From Shewanella morhuae (GTDB lineage: Bacteria; Pseudomonadota; Gammaproteobacteria; Enterobacterales; Shewanellaceae): DNA of 64,000 bases. Under the pieces are notes generated by a model that was given only the letters and a program-made list of their open reading frames with translations, made no database searches and was not told where the DNA came from. A program made the translations under genes and the position numbers. The DNA is taken from NCBI RefSeq assembly GCF_900156405.1, contig NZ_FTNN01000017.1, forward strand, positions 1-64,000, written 5' to 3'. Positions 1-7,590 of the stretch are shown here, one piece after another (the stretch's first letter is position 1; each line of letters starts with the position of its first letter).

Positions 1-1231
1 TGCGCATCCCATAAAATTTAATACCTGCCTTATCCATAGACTTGCGAAAATTCGACCAAACCCCCATCAAATGCCTATGTGCATCCTCAGGAATAGGTCT
101 ATCAGCAGCGATAAATTTAGGGTTTAACACGCCATTAGAAACGGCATGAAAACGAGACGGTGACGTTACCGTGGTAAAAACAGCAACATGCCCCAATTCC
201 TGTGCTATCTGCTCAAATCCTTTCAACCTGACAAACATTTCAGCCCGACGGATTTCGGGATTAGAAATTGATTTACGGGAAAGTTCAGACAAGGAAAACG
301 CATTTGATTGATCATCATCATCAACGGCAATAGTATTTTCCAAAACTTCTAAATTATCAGACTGACGTTGGCGATGGCGAACAAGGGCATAATCACTGCA
401 ATAAGCCTGCTTACCCTTGTGAACAACACCTAAGTCACGCGCCACATTTTCAACAATACGAAGAAATCGACGTCGTAATTGACGACCTAACCAATGTTCA
501 TCACATGCACGATTAACTAAAGAAAAAAGCTCACCAGAGGCGCGTTTTTGTTTAATCAACAATTCATCAAATGAAAGCCCCAAGTAAGCAAGAAACTGTT
601 GAGCAGCCTCAAAGGACGCCTCACTGTCTGTGATAGTAGATAAACGACGACGTAAATCTTGAGACTTAACACGGGCTAATTCCTTAACCTCGGATTCAGT
701 CATTGTCACATTAAAATTCAATGATTTAAGACGTTGAGAAGCAGACTCAACAGCACGAACCCCGTCTAAATAGGATTGTTTGGAACAAATGGTAATAAAC
801 GAATTAAGCATTGTCGGAGCAAAATCACCGTGACGACGCACAATATCAAAAACAGGTTTGCGCCAATTAGTTTGGCTGACCTCACGTTCGGCACTGTTAC
901 GAACAGGGAAATTAAAGGCGGCTAAACGATTATAAATCCCCGAAACAAAATCAGAATGAGAGTCGGAAACCTCAAAGACTGGCGGTAATGGCTCAGGTGA
1001 AAAATCATCAGAGGAATAAACAGTTTTAGAGTGACACGAAGGACAGGCACAAAGTTTGTCAGATTCAAATTCATGACCACATGACAAACAAATTTGATAA
1101 GTAAGCTCAACACGAGAAAACGACTCTAAAGCCTCGCCAATCATGCACGAACTCAAAGCGCTAGGAACTGGCCGCAAAGCCGCTTTCCTTGTCATATTGG
1201 TATAAAGAGAACCCTTCTCAAAGCTAAACAT
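1..1231 (-). CDS. Rolling-circle replication endonuclease, phage GPA-like (partial)
   Basis: The frame is open from an ATG at 1231 (SD AAGG six bases upstream) to the window edge, so about 410 residues of the N-terminal part are seen and the C-terminus is missing. Near residues 47-66 there is a CxxC...CxCxxC zinc-finger pattern. Near the edge the protein reads FTTVTSPSRFHA followed by NPKF and a Trp-rich stretch, which resembles the conserved block of the phage replication gene A family (P2 gpA-like HUH nickases). The HUH and catalytic Tyr motifs would lie beyond the window. It is transcribed divergently from a ribbon-helix-helix gene across a repeat-rich intergenic region. It presumably nicks the element's origin to start replication. 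Family assignment is by recognition only. Confidence 0.75.
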   Translation of the reverse strand, partial: MFSFEKGSLYTNMTRKAALRPVPSALSSCMIGEALESFSRVELTYQICLSCGHEFESDKLCACPSCHSKTVYSSDDFSPEPLPPVFEVSDSHSDFVSGIYNRLAAFNFPVRNSAEREVSQTNWRKPVFDIVRRHGDFAPTMLNSFITICSKQSYLDGVRAVESASQRLKSLNFNVTMTESEVKELARVKSQDLRRRLSTITDSEASFEAAQQFLAYLGLSFDELLIKQKRASGELFSLVNRACDEHWLGRQLRRRFLRIVENVARDLGVVHKGKQAYCSDYALVRHRQRQSDNLEVLENTIAVDDDDQSNAFSLSELSRKSISNPEIRRAEMFVRLKGFEQIAQELGHVAVFTTVTSPSRFHAVSNGVLNPKFIAADRPIPEDAHRHLMGVWSNFRKSMDKAGIKFYGMR

Positions 1232-1252
1232 AAGCTACCTTAGCGATAATCC

Positions 1253-1332
1253 GTTACATGTTACAAATTACATTAATGAGCAAAATACACTTGTGATATG
1301 TTACATGTCAATAGTTACTTGTGATATGTAAC
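1253..1332. promoter_or_regulatory. Repeat-rich divergent operator/promoter region
   Basis: Between the replication gene and the RHH gene lie two near-identical 16-mers, ACTTGTGATATGTTAC at 1289-1304 and ACTTGTGATATGTAAC at 1317-1332, 28 bp apart. GTTACATGTTAC occurs at 1253-1264 and TGTTACATGT again around 1299-1308. Such repeats between divergent genes, one of them a small RHH protein, suggest repressor operators. This is inference from arrangement. Confidence 0.5.
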
Positions 1333-1366
1333 CAAAAAACTAAGATAAACACTGGACAAACAGCAG

Positions 1367-1570
1367 ATGAAAAAAATGGCTAAATTAATATCAACATTCA
1401 GAGTAAGAGAAGCTCACGCAGAACTACTTAGAGATAAAGCAGTAGAACTCACCATTGGGACAAAAGAAGTAGTGAAAGAAGCAGATATCATCCACTGGAT
1501 ACTGGAGAGGGAAATTGGGAAAGTGGAATTAAATGAATGGATTAAAAGCAATCAAAGTCCAAAAAAATAA
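1367..1570 (+). CDS. Small ribbon-helix-helix-like DNA-binding protein
   Basis: The product has 67 residues. A short beta-strand-like stretch (LISTFRV, residues 6-12) is followed by two predicted helices (AHAELLRDKAVEL and VVKEADIIHWILE), the layout of Arc/CopG/MetJ-type ribbon-helix-helix regulators. It is divergent from the replication endonuclease and downstream of direct repeats, so it is probably the copy-control or lysogeny-type repressor of the element. No strong SD is visible; an in-frame ATG at 1376 could be the real start. Base composition is AT-rich like the rest of the element. Confidence 0.55.
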   Translation: MKKMAKLISTFRVREAHAELLRDKAVELTIGTKEVVKEADIIHWILEREIGKVELNEWIKSNQSPKK

Positions 1571-1955
1571 GAGTGTTTAAATCAGCAACCAAATAAGCCA
1601 ATGAATAGATTCAGTTAAGAAACAATACTTTAAGTTGGTTTTGTCTGCGACCGTTTGAGAGCAATAGCGCTATAAGAATTGTGCAAGCTAAGAGAAAAAA
1701 GCTTGTCTACAGGGCGGGGAATAAAGCGGGAAAAAGCACCCGCTTCACTTGTTTTAGTATCGCTCCGCTTCTATCAAACCTACGGTTTAATAATCCCTTA
1801 ATATACCCGAGCATCAATAGAATGGTTTAACCATCAATTGATAGCAAAGCGTGAGTTTATTTGCAAAAAATGCTATCATTTACTTGATTTAATCTGCCAA
1901 TTTGCTATCATTAACACATGGAAAGAACATTAACTGATAGCAAAAAGGCGGGTAT
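1571..1955. other. Gene-free stretch of mobile element, possible origin
   Basis: No convincing ORF is present. It holds an inverted repeat AAGCGGG (1724-1730) / CCCGCTT (1739-1745) with an 8-base loop, a CAAGC/GCTTG pair just before it, and four GATAGCAA-type repeats from 1838 to 1944. A non-coding stretch with hairpins and iterated motifs beside a rolling-circle gene could be a replication origin, but no nick site was identified. Confidence 0.3.
1838..1944. repeat. GATAGCAA repeat cluster, upstream set
   Basis: TTGATAGCAAA at 1838-1848 (+), TGCTATCA at 1871-1878 (-), TTTGCTATCA at 1901-1910 (-) and TGATAGCAAA at 1935-1944 (+). The last two form a perfect 10-bp inverted repeat with a 24-bp spacer. 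The last copy runs directly into the SD (AAGGCGGG) of the gene at 1956, so a protein bound there would block expression. Confidence 0.65.
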
Positions 1956-2180
1956 ATGAAACAATCAGAATTGAACTACAAAGAGAATGGTTTGTGGTGT
2001 GTTTGGGTTGAATTTGAAGGAATAGAGTTTTACTGGGAACGTTTCTCCAGAGAGGTATCCGTTAAGGGGCATAGTTACGATTGTAAGCTATGGATTGACG
2101 GAAAATTAGATAAAGAACCCGATGCAAAGGGTGCAAGAAAAACAATAGTAAAATGGTTATCAGAAAATTTAGGAATTTAA
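1956..2180 (+). CDS. Hypothetical protein of mobile element
   Basis: The product has 74 residues and is not recognised. It is rich in aromatic residues (eight Trp/Phe/Tyr in the first 35), looks soluble and mainly beta in its first half, and ends in a short helix. The SD AAGGCGGG precedes the ATG. The RHH gene at 2184 starts three bases after its stop, so the two are probably co-transcribed. Both are bracketed by GATAGCAA repeats. Confidence 0.55.
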   Translation: MKQSELNYKENGLWCVWVEFEGIEFYWERFSREVSVKGHSYDCKLWIDGKLDKEPDAKGARKTIVKWLSENLGI

Positions 2181-2183
2181 AAA

Positions 2184-2402
2184 ATGGCTATCACAGTTAG
2201 ATTAACAGAAGAACAAGAAGAACAACTTGGTGAGCTTATGAAGCTAACGGGCAAAGCAACCAAATCAGGAGCTGTAGAGTATATGATTGAGAACGGTAAA
2301 GATCTAATTGAAAACAACAAGCGTTTTTGTGAGATTAAGAAACTAGAAAAAGAAATGGTATTAATCAAAGAAACGATAGCAGAACTAATAACCGGTAAAT
2401 GA
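2184..2402 (+). CDS. Ribbon-helix-helix DNA-binding protein
   Basis: The product has 72 residues. The N-terminus AITVRLTEEQEEQLGELMKL followed by TKSGAVEYMIENG has the beta-strand/helix/helix layout of CopG/ParD-type RHH repressors; the last 30 residues look like a charged coiled coil. It lies three bases after the 74-residue ORF. The flanking GATAGCAA motifs, one over the promoter/SD upstream and three downstream, are likely its own operators, by analogy with autoregulated RHH proteins. Confidence 0.6.
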   Translation: MAITVRLTEEQEEQLGELMKLTGKATKSGAVEYMIENGKDLIENNKRFCEIKKLEKEMVLIKETIAELITGK

Positions 2403-2404
2403 TT

Positions 2405-2511
2405 TTTGATAGCAAATTAACAGCATCGATACAAAATAATGATAGCAACAGGCGTCATCCTGGCTTTTGTTTTGATAGCAATATAGGTATGCCAGGATGT
2501 GTTTTTGATAG
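2405..2511 (+). repeat. GATAGCAA repeat cluster, downstream set, with hairpin
   Basis: TTTGATAGCAAA 2405-2416, TGATAGCAA 2440-2448, TTTGATAGCAA 2471-2481 and a degenerate TTTTTGATAG 2502-2511, all in the same orientation and spaced about 31-35 bp (roughly three helical turns). A 9-bp inverted repeat CATCCTGGC (2456-2464) / GCCAGGATG (2491-2499) encloses the third copy. Phased repeats next to a recombination-like site may be accessory protein sites, replication iterons or repressor operators. Confidence 0.6.
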
Positions 2512-2538
2512 ACGCGCACAATATGCATTATGTTACGG
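2511..2538 (+). other. dif-like XerCD recombination site (candidate att/dif)
   Basis: Left arm GACGCGCACAA, six-base centre TATGCA, right arm TTATGTTACGG. Compared by eye with the E. coli dif core it matches at 20 of 28 positions, including GCGCA in the XerC arm and the whole TTATGTTA of the XerD arm. It sits exactly where the AT-rich element ends and chromosomal genes begin, as expected for an element integrated by XerCD. The last three bases differ from canonical dif, which would fit a hybrid site. The partner copy would lie left of the window. Confidence 0.55.
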
Positions 2539-2772
2539 ACTCGAAAGAACTCGAGTGATTCTCGTACCTCGCCCACCCCCTTCATCCCTTCTCGCGGTTA
2601 GGTGCTAACGCACTATACCAAACCGTGAATCCTCAACATAACGCTAGGTTACATTGTGCGCAGCTTTCTGTGGAAGGAATAAAACAGTTGGGAGATCAAT
2701 GCTGCTGCCTTATAACACACTCAGGATGCTATTGTTCTTTAGTTGATATGAGTACTTGAGTTATGCATATGT
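2539..2772. other. Gene-free stretch between dif-like site and recombinase
   Basis: No ORF with a credible start is present. CTCGAAAGAACTCGAG (2549-2564) contains a short repeat. Nothing else is recognised; the stretch is downstream of the recombinase gene on the minus strand. Confidence 0.4.
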
Positions 2773-4065
2773 CTATATTCCTTTTAAATGGTCGATTGGT
2801 TTGTTAAATGCACTTTCATGTCGTTCAACTTGGCTGGTATGCAAATACTGCGATGTGGTGTTAATGCTTTCATGTCCGGCATCTGCTTGCACATGGGATA
2901 ATGGTCTGCGGTTAATATTGATATCGTGTGTGATGCCGGTGTGCCGAATATTATGCGCTGTGAGTTTACGCATTTGTGCACCGTCCTGTGTAAAGCCATC
3001 AGTTTCGATACGGTCGGCTGCCAAATTGATAATGCTTTGAATTTCATCACGGACATGACGAATACCTAAATTGGCGTTGAGTATGCCAACATCTCGACCA
3101 CGCCCAGCGGCTTTGTGGCGTACAAATAAAGGATGGTTTTCATTGGGCCCAGGATAATCAGTTAGTCCAAGAAACTGTCGATATTTAACTAAAGCTTCAA
3201 GTAACGCCTTTGAAATGGCCACGTTACGCTTTTTACCTCCTTTACTCAGCGGAATATGAAAGCTCCAAATACCAGTTTGCTGATTATGCTTAAATTGATT
3301 CATTACTGGTGAATAACCCGCGCGTGCAGATACATCTGAAATCCGTAAATAGCAACTGTAAATCAATGATATAAGAAACAAACTTCGTTGATGTAATTCA
3401 GGAAGTTCCTCAGCCAGTGCTGTTACGGTTGCCATGACGTACGACCACTGTAATTCGGTAAATGCGAGGCTATTTTCATCTTCATGACTTTGCCGTTGAT
3501 ACTGTCGACTAGCAGAAAACCGACTGTGATTAAGCCAGATTTGAGCCGGATTACGCTCACAGTATTCTTCACTTGTCAGATATGAATAAAACGAAGACAA
3601 AATGGCCATTTTAGTTTTTAACGCATTATCACTCAGTGCATAAGGTTGCGCTTGACCTAGATATTTTTTTCCAACAAATGGTCGCCATTGCGGGTTCGGA
3701 ACCCGCTCGTCATACATTTTATCCAATTTGAATTGTGGCACATTAAAATAACCAATCAGTGCTATGGGCGGCGTTTGGCAGTAATCAACATAGCGGCTCA
3801 TATCTTTACGGGTTACGTCTATTGGCGACATTGAAACAACATCAAAACACCAATGCAGAAATGTCGTTAACTCGCTGCGATAGGCTTTGTAGTTGTTTTC
3901 ATTGTGCTTTTGCTCAAATAACCAATCACTGGCATGCTCAATAACTAAGCCCGCATCCACCACCTTTTCCATGCTGATTTGGGTGATATATTGGTTAACG
4001 ATGCTATTGCCAACTTGTATGAATTCAAATGAGTCAAATAATGGAATAACTGGAGGAAGTTGCAT
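2773..4065 (-). CDS. Orphan tyrosine recombinase / phage-integrase family
   Basis: The product has 430 residues. An N-terminal SAM-like core-binding region (about 35-180) is followed by a catalytic domain with the full set of residues: Arg241 (YLRISD), Lys275 (SKGGKK), His371-x-x-Arg374 (HNIRH), His398 (AGHES) and nucleophile Tyr407 (SQYLH). It should therefore be active. It is longer than XerC/XerD (about 300 residues) and is not one of them. It has no neighbouring excisionase or phage genes, but lies about 250 bp from a dif-like site. It could be a remnant of an integrative element or a resident recombinase; substrate unknown. Confidence 0.85.
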   Translation of the reverse strand: MQLPPVIPLFDSFEFIQVGNSIVNQYITQISMEKVVDAGLVIEHASDWLFEQKHNENNYKAYRSELTTFLHWCFDVVSMSPIDVTRKDMSRYVDYCQTPPIALIGYFNVPQFKLDKMYDERVPNPQWRPFVGKKYLGQAQPYALSDNALKTKMAILSSFYSYLTSEEYCERNPAQIWLNHSRFSASRQYQRQSHEDENSLAFTELQWSYVMATVTALAEELPELHQRSLFLISLIYSCYLRISDVSARAGYSPVMNQFKHNQQTGIWSFHIPLSKGGKKRNVAISKALLEALVKYRQFLGLTDYPGPNENHPLFVRHKAAGRGRDVGILNANLGIRHVRDEIQSIINLAADRIETDGFTQDGAQMRKLTAHNIRHTGITHDININRRPLSHVQADAGHESINTTSQYLHTSQVERHESAFNKPIDHLKGI

Positions 4066-4126
4066 ATTGCATCTGAATTATAAGGATTTCTTGTATGATA
4101 ATACTTAAACGCAAATGCCGATAATG

Positions 4127-4345
4127 TTATTTATCGGCATCAAGAGATATCGGGATTTTAGCACACGCAGAAAATGTACATTGTTGGCAAGTCACTCTTT
4201 TTTGGCAGCAAATTAAGCATAACTGCCAAACTTGTTGTTTAGAATGGCTATCTAAGCATGTAAAATCAGCGGCACATAGATGTCCATCATGGATCAGTTT
4301 TGCCAGTTTATGCGCCGATATTGATAGATTAATTCGGTCTGCCAT
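4127..4345 (-). CDS. Cysteine-rich small protein, likely Fur-regulated
   Basis: The product has 72 residues from the ATG at 4345, chosen because GGGAG lies seven bases upstream; an ATG at 4363 would add six residues. Seven Cys residues fall in the middle and C-terminal part (C..C then CxxCC....CxxC...C), suggesting metal or Fe-S binding. The N-terminal third (INLSISAHKLAKLIHDG) could be a helix-turn-helix-like segment. A strong Fur box lies 46 bp upstream. It is not recognised by name; a role in iron homeostasis is inferred only from the box and the cysteines. Confidence 0.65.
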   Translation of the reverse strand: MADRINLSISAHKLAKLIHDGHLCAADFTCLDSHSKQQVWQLCLICCQKRVTCQQCTFSACAKIPISLDADK

Positions 4346-4376
4346 CGCCCTTCTCCCACTCATTATCTAACTTTTA

Positions 4377-4406
4377 TTAGAATACACAAATGAGAATTAT
4401 TATCAA
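4377..4406 (-). promoter_or_regulatory. Fur box and promoter of the Cys-rich small protein
   Basis: TGAGAATTATTATCA at 4391-4405 matches the 7-1-7 Fur core TGATAATNATTATCA with one mismatch. On the minus strand it overlaps a -35 TTGATA (4406-4401), followed by a 16-bp spacer and -10 TATTCT. Iron-dependent repression of the gene at 4345 is therefore expected. Confidence 0.7.
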
Positions 4407-4613
4407 CAATAGATTGAGTGCTTCTGTAGCCTCTTTTTAATTAAAAATAATGCAGATTTTCAATGTTTAACTCCATCGGCTTAAAATAGAATAAACTGAC
4501 AGCCTATTGAATTAGATACTCTATTCCCCTACCTCCACGTTTAACACCACGATGAAAATGACTTATATTGCAGGTGTTATTGCCAGTAAGCTTTGCAGCA
4601 GAGCACCTAACAC

Positions 4614-5066
4614 TCACCCATTATCATCTGCTAGAAAATCAACTATTACAGTATGATCTTGGCCATTGAGGCTAAAACTGACAAAGCCGCGCCAAACCAT
4701 ATAACCACTGCTACATGATCCATAAACAAAGTTCCCTATATAAGTCGTGTCATCAGATTGCTGCATTTTGACTGGGATTATTCCCATAAACATGTCTCGC
4801 CCTTCTAAGCGAAGGTTAACGTTCGTTATGGGCAACGTCGAAGATAACGTCAATGTTAATGGTTTTTCACTCGGTGCGCTGACGGGAGACAGATTAAATT
4901 TAAGCTGAGTATCGCCCACTTTTTTAATACAGTCCCCTGCAGAAAACTGACAAAGTGACGCATCACGACTACTTTTTAAAGGGCTTTGTTTGGCCTCTTT
5001 GTTACAAGCAGTAAGACTGAAGGTAAGTAAAAAAAGCAATAAATTGAGTCGCAAAGACATTAGCAC
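4614..5066 (-). CDS. Predicted lipoprotein
   Basis: The product has 150 residues. The signal peptide (residues 1-20, LRLNLLLFLLTFSLTAC) ends in a lipobox with Cys21. The mature part has Cys residues at about 39, 46 and 117 and is predicted to be beta-rich, like the copper-chaperone and FixH-type beta sandwiches, though no family is recognised with certainty. It is divergent from the cbb3 oxidase operon and shares its upstream region, including the FNR box, so a link with oxidase assembly is possible but unproven. Confidence 0.7.
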   Translation of the reverse strand: MLMSLRLNLLLFLLTFSLTACNKEAKQSPLKSSRDASLCQFSAGDCIKKVGDTQLKFNLSPVSAPSEKPLTLTLSSTLPITNVNLRLEGRDMFMGIIPVKMQQSDDTTYIGNFVYGSCSSGYMVWRGFVSFSLNGQDHTVIVDFLADDNG

Positions 5067-5113
5067 AAAGAGTCACCTTGATTAATCAGGATGAACGCAT
5101 TCTATGGCGTAGA

Positions 5114-5154
5114 GTGATCTAGATCAACTTTACACGCCCCTCAGCAGGTATCTT
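5114..5154 (+). promoter_or_regulatory. FNR/EtrA box and class II promoter of ccoNOQP
   Basis: GTGATCTAGATCAA at 5114-5127 matches TTGATNNNNATCAA with one mismatch. A -10 TATCTT lies at 5149-5154, putting the start near 5162 and the box centre at about -41.5, the classic activating position for FNR. ccoN starts about 160 bases further on. The regulator gene (etrA) is in the same block. Confidence 0.75.
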
Positions 5155-5322
5155 TTTTGACATAGCTCAAGTATCATTGCAAAACCTCGTATTTGAGCAA
5201 AATATGCAAGGTAACGCATTGACATGGCTCAGCAACCCCAATAGGGGAAACTGATTTTTATGTCGTTTTATAACAGGTAAAGCTTGTCTTTACTCAAAGT
5301 ATCAGTAATAAGCAGTGGAAGC

Positions 5323-6762
5323 ATGATGATGAACCATTCCCAGCCAACAGGCGCTGATTACAATTACACCATTGTCCGCCAATTTGCCTTAACCACAGTT
5401 TTGTGGGGTATCGTTGGTATGTCAGTCGGTGTATTAATTGCGGCTCAGTTAATCTGGCCTCAGCTGAACTTTGATACACCTTGGTTAACGTATAGTCGCT
5501 TGCGACCTTTACATACAACTGCGGTGATCTTCGCGTTCGGTACATCAGCCCTTTTTGCAACATCCTATTATGTCGTACAACGTACCTGTCAAACCCGACT
5601 ATTTGCGCCTAAATTAGCTGCATTTACGTTTTGGGGCTGGCAAGCAATTATTATCTCGGCAATTATCACCTTACCTTTAGGCTACACATCGAGTAAGGAA
5701 TACGCAGAACTAGAGTGGCCTATCGATATCGCAATTGCTATCGTCTGGATATCTTATGCTACGGTATTCTTTGGCACGATTGTTAAGCGCACCACCTCAC
5801 ATATTTATGTGGCAAACTGGTTCTTCGGTGGGTTTATCCTTACCGTAGCAGTACTTCATATTGTTAACTCAATGGCAGTACCTGTTAGCTTGTTTAAGTC
5901 ATACTCTATATACAGTGGCGCTGTCGATGCCATGGTGCAGTGGTGGTATGGTCACAATGCTGTTGGTTTCTTATTAACCGCAGGCTTCTTAGGGATGATG
6001 TATTACTTCGTACCTAAGCAAGCGGGTCGTCCGGTTTATTCTTATCGTCTATCAATTGTTCACTTTTGGGCACTGATTGCACTGTATATCTGGGCAGGTC
6101 CACACCATTTACATTACACCGCATTACCTGACTGGACTCAGTCTTTAGGTATGGTGATGTCATTAATCCTATTCGCACCTTCTTGGGGCGGTATGATTAA
6201 CGGTATCATGACCTTATCTGGTGCTTGGCATAAACTGCGTACCGATCCTATTTTACGTTTCTTAGTTGTCTCTTTGTCTTTCTATGGTATGTCTACCTTC
6301 GAAGGCCCAATGATGGCAATTAAAACCGTTAACGCACTATCACATTATACAGATTGGACTATTGGTCACGTTCACTCAGGCGCGCTAGGCTGGGTTGCAA
6401 TGGTGTCTATTGGTTCTTTGTACCATCTGATCCCTGTGCTATTTGGCCACGGTCGTATGTACAGCGTCAAGTTAATCAATGTTCATTTCTGGTTAGCAAC
6501 AATTGGTACTGTGCTTTACATCGTATCTATGTGGATTTCAGGTGTTATGCAAGGCTTAATGTGGCGCGCAGTGAATGCTGACGGCACTTTGACTTATAGC
6601 TTTGTTGAAAGCCTAGAAGCTTCTTATCCTTTCTACTTTGTGCGTTTCCTCGGTGGTTGTTTATTCCTTACCGGTATGCTGATCATGGCATATAACGTGA
6701 TTCGTACAGTGAAAGCCTCTAAAGATTCATTGCCAGCATTGGCTGAACCCACAGCGGCTTAA
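5323..6762 (+). CDS. ccoN: cbb3-type cytochrome c oxidase subunit I
   Basis: The catalytic, haem-copper subunit of the microaerobic cbb3 terminal oxidase, in the inner membrane. About 12 hydrophobic segments are visible, with conserved His motifs including GHNAVGF and GHVHSG. The start is the ATG at 5323 with SD GTGGAAG; two more ATGs follow at once (5326, 5329). A TTG at 5284 would extend the frame but lacks a convincing SD. The length of about 479 residues is normal. It is the first gene of ccoNOQP, 13 bp before ccoO, with an FNR box upstream. Confidence 0.97.
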   Translation: MMMNHSQPTGADYNYTIVRQFALTTVLWGIVGMSVGVLIAAQLIWPQLNFDTPWLTYSRLRPLHTTAVIFAFGTSALFATSYYVVQRTCQTRLFAPKLAAFTFWGWQAIIISAIITLPLGYTSSKEYAELEWPIDIAIAIVWISYATVFFGTIVKRTTSHIYVANWFFGGFILTVAVLHIVNSMAVPVSLFKSYSIYSGAVDAMVQWWYGHNAVGFLLTAGFLGMMYYFVPKQAGRPVYSYRLSIVHFWALIALYIWAGPHHLHYTALPDWTQSLGMVMSLILFAPSWGGMINGIMTLSGAWHKLRTDPILRFLVVSLSFYGMSTFEGPMMAIKTVNALSHYTDWTIGHVHSGALGWVAMVSIGSLYHLIPVLFGHGRMYSVKLINVHFWLATIGTVLYIVSMWISGVMQGLMWRAVNADGTLTYSFVESLEASYPFYFVRFLGGCLFLTGMLIMAYNVIRTVKASKDSLPALAEPTAA

Positions 6763-6775
6763 AGGAGCAAACTCG

Positions 6776-7402
6776 ATGAAATTTAATCATGAGATAGTCG
6801 AAAAAAACATCGGTTTGCTGGCGATTTTTACTGTTATCGCTATCAGCTTCGGTAGCCTTGTGGAAATCACACCGTTGATTTTCCAAAAGGACACCACTGA
6901 GCCAGTTGAAGGATTAATCCCCTATACTGCCCTGCAAATTGAAGGTCGCGATCTATATGTGCGCGAGGGCTGCAGTAATTGCCATAGCCAAATGATCCGT
7001 CCTTTACGGGCTGAAACTGAACGTTATGGTCATTATTCTGTCGCTGGTGAGTCTGTTTGGGACCATCCATTCCTATGGGGTTCTAAGCGTACAGGTCCAG
7101 ATTTGGCACGTGTTGGCGGTCGTTACAGCGATAAATGGCATGAAGTTCACTTAATGGATCCTCGTGCTGTAGTGCCTCAATCGAACATGCCTGGGTTCCC
7201 ATGGTTAGCCGAAAACAAGTTAGACGGCGAACTGACGGGCGCTAAGATGACTATTCTACGTAACATGCATAAAGGCGGTTACAAGGGTAATGATCTTTAT
7301 ACCGATGAAGAAGTAGCTGGCGCACAGAAAGCTGTTGCAGGTAAGACAGAACTGGAAGCCTTGATTGCATATCTTCAGTCTTTGGGTCACGCACTCAAAT
7401 AA
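6776..7402 (+). CDS. ccoO: cbb3-type cytochrome c oxidase subunit II (mono-haem)
   Basis: The product has 208 residues. An N-terminal membrane anchor (about 13-33, LLAIFTVIAISFGSLVEI) is followed by a periplasmic cytochrome c domain with one CSNCH haem motif near residue 65; a Met in DPRAVVPQSNMPGFPW is the likely distal ligand. It passes electrons from CcoP towards CcoN. SD AAAGGAG sits just before the ATG. Confidence 0.97.
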   Translation: MKFNHEIVEKNIGLLAIFTVIAISFGSLVEITPLIFQKDTTEPVEGLIPYTALQIEGRDLYVREGCSNCHSQMIRPLRAETERYGHYSVAGESVWDHPFLWGSKRTGPDLARVGGRYSDKWHEVHLMDPRAVVPQSNMPGFPWLAENKLDGELTGAKMTILRNMHKGGYKGNDLYTDEEVAGAQKAVAGKTELEALIAYLQSLGHALK

Positions 7403-7413
7403 GGAGGCAATAT

Positions 7414-7590
7414 ATGGATTACGGCACATTACAAGGCATCTTAACCATTATTGTGATGCTGACCTTCATCGGTGTATTTGCTTGGGCATATAGCTCGCGT
7501 CGTCAAAAATCATTTGAAGAAGCAGCTAACCTTGTATTTTCTGATGAGGAAATTAGCAAGGAATCGAAGGACTCAGGAGAGAATAAGTGA
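7414..7590 (+). CDS. ccoQ: cbb3-type oxidase small subunit CcoQ
   Basis: The product has 58 residues: a single membrane helix (about residues 8-26), then SSRRQKSFEEAANLVF and an acidic tail, typical of CcoQ (FixQ), which stabilises the oxidase. SD AAGGAGG precedes the ATG. The TGA stop (7588-7590) overlaps the ATG of ccoP by one base, so translation is coupled. Confidence 0.93.
   Translation: MDYGTLQGILTIIVMLTFIGVFAWAYSSRRQKSFEEAANLVFSDEEISKESKDSGENK

Noticed and set aside
2756..3040. 94-codon plus ORF over the recombinase 3' end
   Set aside because: Antisense to the catalytic domain of an intact recombinase; no SD, improbable composition.
5085..5095. TTGATTAATCAGG as a second FNR box
   Set aside because: The half-sites are only two bases apart instead of four.
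5284..5322. TTG start for CcoN at 5284
   Set aside because: No SD, and the family begins at the MMNHSQPTG region; ATG 5323 has a good SD.
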